From NCBI GenBank assembly GCA_014904845.1, contig MU119782.1, positions 1,351 to 19,486 of the forward strand: 18,136 nt of DNA, read 5' to 3'. The translations under genes and the position numbers were made by a program. Numbering within the stretch: the first letter of the stretch is position 1; every line of letters begins with the position of its first letter. The notes below the pieces were generated by a model. The model worked only from the letters and a program-made list of their open reading frames with translations. It made no database searches and was not told the origin of the DNA. Below, one piece after another: positions 10,542 to 18,136 of this stretch. The DNA is from Acephala macrosclerotiorum. Its lineage: Eukaryota > Ascomycota > Leotiomycetes > Helotiales > Mollisiaceae.

Positions 10542-11486
10542 TATCTTATTACGTTCTTAAAATTGTTTTTAAAGTATTGTACGTTCGAATAATATCGTTT
10601 ACTCTATAAAAAATTCTGTAGTAAATCTTAGTAATTGAAAAAAGAAATTCGAAAGTACTAATATTATTTTTTTAATTTTTTCGATAAAAATAGTAAAAAA
10701 CGCTAATTTTTAAATTTGTTTTATTTTTAAATCGATTGTATTTTTTTATGAGTTGAAATTTCTTATTAAATTCATTTTTATAATCTTTTTATGCGATTAT
10801 TTTAATTGTTCTTTTTTATTTGCGATATTTATTAATATTTTTAAAATTTTAATAAATCGTTTTTTCAATATTTATATTTTGTTTATTCGTAAAATTTTAT
10901 GTAGTTTTTTTTTCGTGTTTTTATTTTTTTTTTTTCAAATATTTTCTTTGTTTATTTTAAAAATATTTTTCTATATTCTATTTATAATTTATAATTTTGA
11001 TTATTTCTCGCTTTAAAATTTTATATTTATTTCAATGTATATTATATCGAATCGAGAAATAGAAAAAGTAATAAAGAAATTTTTTTCTAATTAAAGTCGT
11101 ACTTTGAAAAAGTGTAATCGTATTTTTAAAAAGTATTTTATCGAGTCGTATTGTATTTAATAAATATATTGATTCGACGAATTTTCGTATTAAACTCGTA
11201 AAAATTGTTTTTAGTATTGTTTAATAAATTATAATAAAATACTTGTTATTAATACGCGATAAAGCGTAAAATAGAAAATCAATCAATTTCAAACTAGAGA
11301 AAACAAAGTAAACGTAAAATCGCAATATTTTTTAAAGATTTGATAATTTCTTTTAATACAAACAAAAACTACTTTTTTTTACGTTCAATTGAATTAATAA
11401 ATTGCGTACAATTTGAGTTTTTTTATTCGATCGATTTTATTTAATTGTTGTTTTTTCGTAAGTAATTTTACTATTTTATAATCGAA

Positions 11487-11506
11487 CGAGTTTAATTATT
11501 GATTAA
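11487..11506 (-). other. expected primer-binding site, mutated
   Basis: For a minus-strand element the tRNA primer site should follow directly after the right LTR, reading leftwards from 11506. The minus strand reads TTAATCAATAATTAAACTCG. A primer site normally starts with TGG, and TAA at the second to fourth bases is what G-to-A mutation of TGG would give. The primer tRNA cannot be named from what is left. Confidence 0.3.
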
Positions 11507-11735
11507 TATTGAAACGTTCGAAAACAAATCACGAAATATTAAAATCTTAATTTAGTATTAATAATTCAATTTTGTTTGCTTTTTCTCAGAAGAAGTATCT
11601 ATTTATTTATATAATTAAATAGAGTAAACGTAAAATTAAAAAGTAAATACTAAAATAACTATTATCAAGAGCAATAAAAATTATAATTCGAATTATTTAA
11701 TTGATCGTTTAAACGATTATATAATTGAATCGACA
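11507..11735 (-). repeat. right LTR (5' LTR of the minus-strand element), heavily mutated
   Basis: A gap-free 229-bp partner of 5422-5650. It carries A or T at 46 of the 49 differing positions, all transitions. Most CpG dinucleotides are kept (for example at 11532-11533 and 11629-11630), whereas all CpC and many CpA and CpT have changed. The left end is TATTG, where the other copy has TGTTG; the right end keeps CGACA, where the other copy has CGATA. As the 5' LTR it would hold the promoter of the element, and its mutation alone would probably silence transcription. Confidence 0.94.
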
Positions 11736-11740
11736 AAAAT
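11736..11740. repeat. target-site duplication, right copy (AAAAT)
   Basis: The same five bases as 5417-5421, directly after the terminal CA of the right LTR. The agreement shows that the element inserted once as a unit and that its two ends have not been swapped with another copy by recombination. Confidence 0.82.
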
Positions 11741-12577
11741 TATTTTAAAAAAAATAATATTTATATATTATATAAACAATTAAACGAACAAATTAAAAAT
11801 TTTATTTAAAAACGATAATAATATATAATTTGATTAAATACGAAAATATAATAATAAATAAATAAAAAATTTAATTTTCAATTTAATTCGAAAAATTAAT
11901 TACAATTTAATTTAATTATTTTAAATAAATATTATAAATTAAAATTTAAAATAAATTCGCGATAAAAATTTAAATAAAAAATATTTATTATTCGATAATT
12001 AAATTTATAAAAAGTTTAATAAATATCGATTCGAAAAAACGAAAAAATAATTTTTAAAATTTTAAATATAAATTAAAAATTATTATAAAAAATATATCGA
12101 AATAAAAAAATATATATACGTATTTTCGAAATCGTTATTTTAAAAACTCGAAAATATCGTTAAAATTTTTAATAAAATAAAAAATAAACGTAATATTATA
12201 ATTTATTATAAAATAAATAAATTTAAAATAATAATATTTAAAAAAAAAATTATTAATTCGATTAAAAATAATAAAAAATTAATATTACGAATAAATTTTC
12301 GAATAAATATAATATTATTTATAATAAAAATAAATAAATCTATTAAAATTACATTTATTATAATAATAAATTTTTTAATTTTTTAATATATAATAAAACG
12401 ATTATAAATCTCGAAAAATTAATTATTCGTAATAAAAAATATACGACGAATATTAATCGTACAATATAAAAATAAATTAAAATTAAAATTTCAAATAAAA
12501 ATAAAAAAACGAACGTTAAAAAACTAAATAATTAAAAAGTTTAATAATTTAAAAAAAAATTATTTTAATAATAATAA
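11741..12577. other. AT-rich gene-free flank
   Basis: Almost pure A/T with moderately frequent CpG (one to three per 60 bases). No recognisable coding motif, RNA gene or repeat partner was found by eye. It resembles the left flank and was probably heavily mutated before the element inserted. Confidence 0.75.
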
Positions 12578-12896
12578 TTTTCGAGCGATTAAATCAATTT
12601 TCAAAAAATTAAATTTATATTGAATATATTTTAAATATATCGAAAAATTCTTTTTATTGTTTTTATATATACTTTGATCAAATTCAAAATAAAACGATTA
12701 ATAATTAAAACAATATAAATAAAATTAAATCGCGTATTGAATATAATATATATAAAAAAATCGATAATAAATTAATATATTCATTGAAAAAAAAATTATT
12801 TAATAATTTTTTTCGATTAAAATTAAATAAAGTATTAATTTTATTAAAGTATTAATTGTAAAATAAATTAATATATTATTATTTTTAAAAAAATTT
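12578..12896 (+). repeat. dispersed direct repeat, copy 2, left part
   Basis: This aligns with 3801-4112 in the same orientation. It starts at TTTTCGAG and includes a 45-bp block (12713-12757) identical to 3936-3980. Differences are mainly C/T and G/A. The match stops near 12892-12896 and resumes at about 13973, so this copy carries extra DNA that the left copy lacks. Confidence 0.82.
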
Positions 12897-13968
12897 CGAA
12901 AATTATTTGTAAAAAATAATAAAAATAATAAAAACAATTTTAAATAATTTTTATATTCAAATAAAAATAATATAAATTAAAATTAAATATATAAAAATAA
13001 AAATTAAACGATTTTTTAATAATATTAATATTTTTTTATAAATTACTAGTAATAAGAAAATTATTAACGTAAATAATAATAATTATATTTTTTAATAAAA
13101 AATAAAAATATTAATATCGAAAAATTTAAATTTTTATTTTAAGAAAAAAATTAATAAAAATAATATATTATATTCGAAATAATTATTTAAAATTATATAA
13201 AGTTTTATTTAATTTAACAATTTTTGAAATATTATATTTAATAAATAAATCAATATAAATTTCAATATTGATTTTTTTATAACAAAAATAATTTTTATAT
13301 TTATTTAATTAATTTTTTAATTATAAATAATAATAAAAATAAATTTTTTTTTATAATTTATCGATTTTAATATTAAAATAAAAATCTTATAAAAATCGAT
13401 TTTTTTTTATTAATTGAAATCGCGAATTATTTATCGTATTTTATTTTGTAAAAAAAAAATTTATAATATTATATTTAATTCGAAATATTTATTTTTTCGT
13501 AAGTAATTTATAATCGTTCAAATATTTTATTTTTGTTTACGTTTTATTTTTTATTAAAAATAATTTATAATTTATTCGAATATTCGAAATTTAAAAAATT
13601 TATTCGAATTTATATAATCGAAAAAAGAAAATAAGAAATATTTATTATAAAATGTAAAATAAAATAAAAAATAAATAAAAAATTGTACGTATTAATAATA
13701 AATTCGATATTAAAAAAAAATTAAAATAAAAAAATCGAAAAATTATTAAAAATATAAATAATTAAAAAAAATATTAAAATAATTTAATTTAATATTAAAA
13801 TTTAATTTATTTTTAATAAATAAAATAAATATAATTTTTTGAAAATAAAAATATTATAAATATTTTTATTATTTGTCGAATACGTTTTTTATATCGAATA
13901 ATATATTATATTTATTTTCGAAATTTTTTTCAATTAAATTAAATAAATTTAATTATTGAAAATAAAAT
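12897..13968. other. about 1.07 kb of extra DNA inside repeat copy 2
   Basis: This stretch is absent from the matching place in the left repeat copy (about 4112-4115). The word AAAATTT occurs at both junctions (12890-12896 and 13969-13975) and could be a short target duplication, though it has little information in this composition. No inverted terminal repeats or coding motifs are evident. It may be an old non-autonomous insertion, or the left copy may have lost the segment. Confidence 0.5.
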
Positions 13969-13972
13969 AAAA

Positions 13973-14205
13973 TTTAATAAATCGATAAAATTAAAAAAAT
14001 TTAATTATTAAAAATAAAAATTAAATAAATCGATTTTATTATTAATATTTAAATTAAATTTTGATTTTTAAATATAATTTTTTTTTTATTATTTAAAAAA
14101 ATTAAAAAAATTTTAATAAAAAAATAAATTAATTTAAATAAATTCGATTTTAAATAATTGAAAATAAATAATAGTAAAATAATTAATTGTATATAATTGA
14201 TAAAT
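13973..14205 (+). repeat. dispersed direct repeat, copy 2, right part
   Basis: This aligns with about 4115-4350 in the same orientation, including matching words around 14000-14060 and 14120-14190 with small indels in A and T runs. The copies differ by TCGAT versus TTAAT and similar transitions. The right boundary is approximate. Confidence 0.72.
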
Positions 14206-17200
14206 TAATTTTTTATTATTAATCGTTTTTTTTTATAATTTAAATCGAATAATAATATTAAAATAAATAAATAAAATAAAATAACAAATTTTAATACGAA
14301 TTTTAACGTCGAAAAAAAAAAATTATTAATTTGATTGAATTTATAAAATAATTTATAAATTGTTGAAATTCGTATTTATATTTGTTTTTTAAAACAAATT
14401 TATTTCAAAAAATAAATTCAATTTTTTTAATCGAGATTATTGAAATAATATAATCGTTTAATTTTAAGATTTTATATAAAATGTTTTTTTTATATTCAAT
14501 TAAAAATTTTCGAATAATTTTATTTCAATTTTTTTAATTTTTATTAAAATTATAATAATAAATAATAAAAATCAAAATTTTAATATAATTATAATTAAAT
14601 TTTTTATTGTATTATATTTTAAATAATAATATATTAATTGTAAAAAAATATAATCGAAAATAAAAATAATATATATATTTTATTATTTTTAATTAAAATT
14701 TGAAATTAAAATCAATTTTTTTAAATAAAAAAATCGTTTTTTTTTTTAAATAATTTAATTAAATCGTTTAAATAAATCGTTTATTTTTAATAAATATAAT
14801 TCGATAAATTTTTAATCGATTTCGTTTTTTTTAAAAATTTTATAAAATTTATTAATTATGTATTTTTTTTTATTATTATTTTATAATTGTTTAATTATTT
14901 ATTTTTTATTTTAATATTTGAAATAATTTTTAAAATAAATAAAACAATTTATAATTTTTTTTTTAAATTTAATAATATACGTTTATATTAATTTAATTTT
15001 ATTATATATAAAAATAATAAAAAATCGATTATTATTGAATTTTGTAATAAAAATTAAATTAATTATATTAAAATAAATTAATTTTATTAAATGTTTTTTT
15101 GATTTAATAAAATAATTATATAGTTTTTATTTATTTATTTTATATAATATATATATTGTAAATATATAATTTATTTTTAAATTTTATTATAAAATCGATC
15201 GAAAGTTTATTAAATTTTTGAATATTAAAATAATTTATACGATTATATTAAATAAATTTATTTTAAATAATTATATAAATTTCAAATAATTTAAACGAAT
15301 AAAATTTTTATTTAATTGTAATTTTAATTATTAAAGTAATAATTATTGTAAAACGATATAAAAAAAATTATTTAATTTAATTGAAAAATTAAAAAAATAT
15401 TTCGTATAATAATATTAATTTTATATTTATTAATTATTTACAAAATCGAGTTTTTGTAAAATTGTAAACGAAATTTTTTATTTTTAAAAAATTGAAAAAT
15501 CGAAATAAAATTATATAATTCTATAAACAAATATTATTTAATATTAATAATAATAAATATTATTAGTTTATTATTTGAATTTAAAATTGAAATAAAAAAA
15601 TTTTAAATTTTTTTAAATTTGATTTTTTTTTATATATTTTTATATAATTTGAAATTATTAAATCGAAAATTAATAAATTGAAATCGATTTACAATAATAT
15701 AATTAATATAATTAATATTAATAATTTAATTGTTTTTAAGAAATTTAATAAAAATAAATAAATAAAAAATTAATATAAAAAAACGATTTATTATTAATAA
15801 TTAAAAATTAAAAATTGTAAATTATAATTATAATCGTATTAATAAATTTTGCGAATAAAATAAAAAACAATATAAATTCGATTAAAATTTTTTAATATTG
15901 TTTAGTTTTCGTTTATTATTATTATTATTTTTTTTTTTTAATATTGAAATTTTTTTGAAAATAAAAATATTTAATAAAATATTTAATTTCAATATAATAT
16001 AATTTTTTATAATAATTATAAAAATTTCGAGTATTTAATAAATAATTATTAATTATAAAATAATTTCAATTTTAATAATAAACGAATTTTATTATTGTTT
16101 TTTATTAAATATTTTTTAGATTATTATATTTTATTCAATTGTAAAATTATTAAATATTTAAATAAAATTGTAAAATTATTGAAAAATTATAATAAAAATT
16201 TCGTATATAAATTCAAATTTTTAAAAAAATCGTAAAATTAATTAAATAAATATAAAAATTATCGTTTTATAAAAAAATTAATTTAAAAAATTAATAATAA
16301 TTTTATATTCGATTAAAATAAAAATATAAAAACGTATAATAAAATTAATTAATTTTTCGATTTTAATAAATTGTTTTAAATAAAAAATATTTAATATTTA
16401 ATAAATTCGATTAAAAATTTTTAAATTTTTTTAATTATTATATTTATATTGATTTTTAATAATAAAATAATTTTAATATTAATTTTTTTTTTTAAATAAG
16501 TATTTTTTTATTATATATTATTTTAAATAAAAATTATTTATTATATTTTGTTTTATAAACGAGTTTTTTTATATTAATTATATTATTTTTAAATTTAAAT
16601 TTTATAATTAAATACGATTTAAATAATTATTATATAATATAATTAAAAATTTTTATAATAAAAAATTTGTCGATTTTGTAATAAAAATCGAATTAATTTT
16701 TTTCGTTTTGAAAAATTGAAATAAAATTAAAAAAATTTTTTGTAAATATTTTAATTTTTTTAATTATTATTTAAAATTAAATATGATAATATAAATTGCA
16801 TATATTAATAAATAAAATTTTCATTTAAAAAATAAAATATAATATTATTTTTTTTTAAAAAAAATTTATTATAAATACAAAATAAAAATATTAATAAAAA
16901 ATTTTTAATTATTTGAAAATAAATTTTAAATCGATTTATAATTAATTAAATTCGTTTTTTTTTAATAGTAAAAAGTTTTACGAGAAAAAAAATAAATTTA
17001 AAAATAAAAAAATTTAATTCACGAATAATTATTTTAATATTTAAAAATAATTTATATATTTAAATATAAAATTAAAAATATTTATAAATAAAAAAATATT
17101 ATTATTATTATTAGTAATTAATATTAAATTATAAGTTTTATTAAAAATATTAATAAAAATATTAAATATATTTTAAATAATATTTTTAAAATAATAAAAT

Positions 17201-18136
17201 TATTAATTAAAATTTTATTAAATAAAACGATATTAAAATTGTAATTATTTGAATTAAAAATTTTTTTTTTATAAAAAATACAATTAAAAAATATAAAATA
17301 TAATATTTTATTAATTTTATATTTTTTTTATTTTTTTTTATTTTTTTTATTTAATTTATATAATTTGTTTGAATTTTTAATATTTTTTTTAATTTAAATT
17401 AAAATTTATTTATAATTATTTTTAATATTTTATATTATATATAAAAAAAATATATTTAATTATTATAAAAAGATTTTTAATTAATATAATTGAATATTAT
17501 TATTAAAATTTAAAAAAAAAAATTTAATTAATAGAAAAATATAATAAAAAATAAATAAAAATAAATAAAATTTATTTAATATTTAAATAATAATAATTTT
17601 TTAATTTAAAATTTAATTAAATTATTTAATTAATAAAAAAAAATTAAAATATATTTATAATTTATTTTAATTTTAAAAAACGTTTTAATATTAAAATTTT
17701 TTTTTGATTTAAAATTTGATAAACGTTTAAAAATATTTTAAATTTAAAAAAAAAAAAAAAAATTTATTTAAAAAAAATTTTTTATTTGAAAATTAAAAAA
17801 ATTTATATGCGTAAAATAAAAAAAATATTTAAATTATTTTAAAATATTAAAAATAATATAAAATTTAAATTTGAAATAAATAAATAAAAATTATAAATAA
17901 AATTATAATAAAAATATATATATTTTAAATTGTTTTAAAAAATAATTTTCAAATATTTAAAATTATTTAAATTATTTAAATATTTTAAATTTTTTTAAAT
18001 TTGAAAAATAATTATTTTTTTAATTAAATTTAATTAATTTGATTTTTATATAAAATTAATTAAAATAATTAAAAATTCGAAAAATAAAAAAAAATAAAAA
18101 AATAATAATAATAAATAAATAAAATTTTAAATTATA
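14206..18136. other. AT-rich gene-free desert
   Basis: About 3.9 kb of almost pure A/T with sparse CpG, sparser towards the right end. Long A and T runs and short ATT/AAT tracts (near 15917-15930 and 17098-17112) are scattered through it. No open frame of coding quality, structured RNA or recognisable transposon motif is seen on either strand. The lower CpG density than in 3220-3860 or the retrotransposon suggests older or initially AT-richer material. Confidence 0.75.

Larger units (their letters stand above)
9061..11506 (-). pseudogene. expected gag and protease region, mostly unreadable
   Basis: In a Ty1/copia element this stretch between the 5' LTR and integrase holds gag (the particle shell) and the aspartic protease. 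The length, about 2.4 kb, is right for that. C and G outside CpG are nearly gone, and each frame is cut by many stops. I could not find the protease Asp-Thr/Ser-Gly triad or a CCHC zinc knuckle with confidence; both depend on codons that this mutation destroys. CpG words remain frequent, as in the readable integrase part, which fits former coding sequence. One fragment at 10275-10541 is open. Confidence 0.6.
5422..11735 (-). mobile_element. Ty1/copia-type LTR retrotransposon, inactivated by RIP
   Basis: This is a complete 6314-bp element with two 229-bp LTRs that align without a gap, flanked by AAAAT on both sides. Residual protein motifs read on the minus strand: integrase (about 9060-7542), then reverse transcriptase (about 7541-6661), then RNase H (6660-5962). 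Integrase before RT is the Ty1/copia order and excludes the Ty3/gypsy order. The element is therefore transcribed right to left: the right LTR is the 5' LTR and the left LTR the 3' LTR. It carries about two dozen in-frame stops in RT-RNase H alone, two frame changes and loss of two catalytic aspartates of RT, so it cannot move by itself. Mutation is graded: 5422 to about 6040 is close to normal composition, 6040-7500 is intermediate and 7500-11735 is heavily A/T. Confidence 0.93.

Noticed and set aside
10753..11016. Plus-strand 87-codon open frame rich in Phe and Ile, resembling a membrane protein
   Set aside because: T-rich DNA always translates as Phe, Ile and Leu. It is antisense to the gag region of the element and has no charged motifs or plausible neighbours.
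1..18136. Mitochondrial, plastid or Plasmodium-like AT-rich genome
   Set aside because: No organelle genes, tRNAs or rRNAs are present. The CpG excess, transition-only LTR differences and fungal-type copia motifs point to RIP in a fungal nucleus.
1..18136. CRISPR array, tRNA or rRNA genes, riboswitches
   Set aside because: No regularly spaced repeats with unique spacers and no cloverleaf or conserved RNA motifs were seen. The only regular repeats are simple microsatellites.
1..18136. A new defence, biosynthetic or regulatory system
   Set aside because: Nothing outside the copia element can be read as protein, and all recognisable domains belong to that element. The interest lies in the mutation pattern, not in a hidden gene set.

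Overview
The window looks like fungal (probably filamentous ascomycete) nuclear DNA from a gene-free, extremely AT-rich isochore. Three observations lead there. Cytosine survives mostly inside CpG, with some left in CpA and little elsewhere. Two copies of one long terminal repeat differ only by C-to-T and G-to-A transitions. The one recognisable gene set is a wrecked Ty1/copia retrotransposon whose protein motifs match fungal copies. Together these are the footprint of repeat-induced point mutation (RIP), here with CpG largely spared. The species cannot be told from the sequence.

Layout. 1-5416 is AT desert with a (TTA)n tract at the left edge, a CpG-denser patch at about 3220-3860, one copy of a dispersed repeat (about 3801-4350) and a perfect 84-bp AAAT microsatellite (4971-5054). 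5422-11735 is one complete LTR retrotransposon on the minus strand, bounded by 229-bp LTRs (5422-5650 and 11507-11735) and a 5-bp target-site duplication AAAAT (5417-5421 and 11736-11740). 11741-18136 is AT desert again, with a second copy of the dispersed repeat at 12578-12896, interrupted by about 1.07 kb and resuming at about 13973-14205.

Element content, read right to left: 5' LTR, a long gag/protease stretch that is nearly unreadable (about 9061-11506, with one gag-like fragment at 10275-10541), integrase (about 7542-9060), reverse transcriptase (about 6661-7541), RNase H (5962-6660), a 3' region and the 3' LTR. Integrase before reverse transcriptase is the Ty1/copia order. Integrase, RT and RNase H can be followed almost continuously. 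The reading frame is broken by about two dozen in-frame stops in the RT-RNase H part, nearly all where the family has Gln or Trp, and by two one-base frame changes, each at a run of eight T (+ strand). The element is dead, but its 3' end is much less mutated than its 5' end.

I found no host gene, RNA gene, CRISPR array or undescribed enzymatic system. The unusual points are the one-sided mutation of a single element, the CpG-sparing mutation context and the flanking pair of direct repeats.
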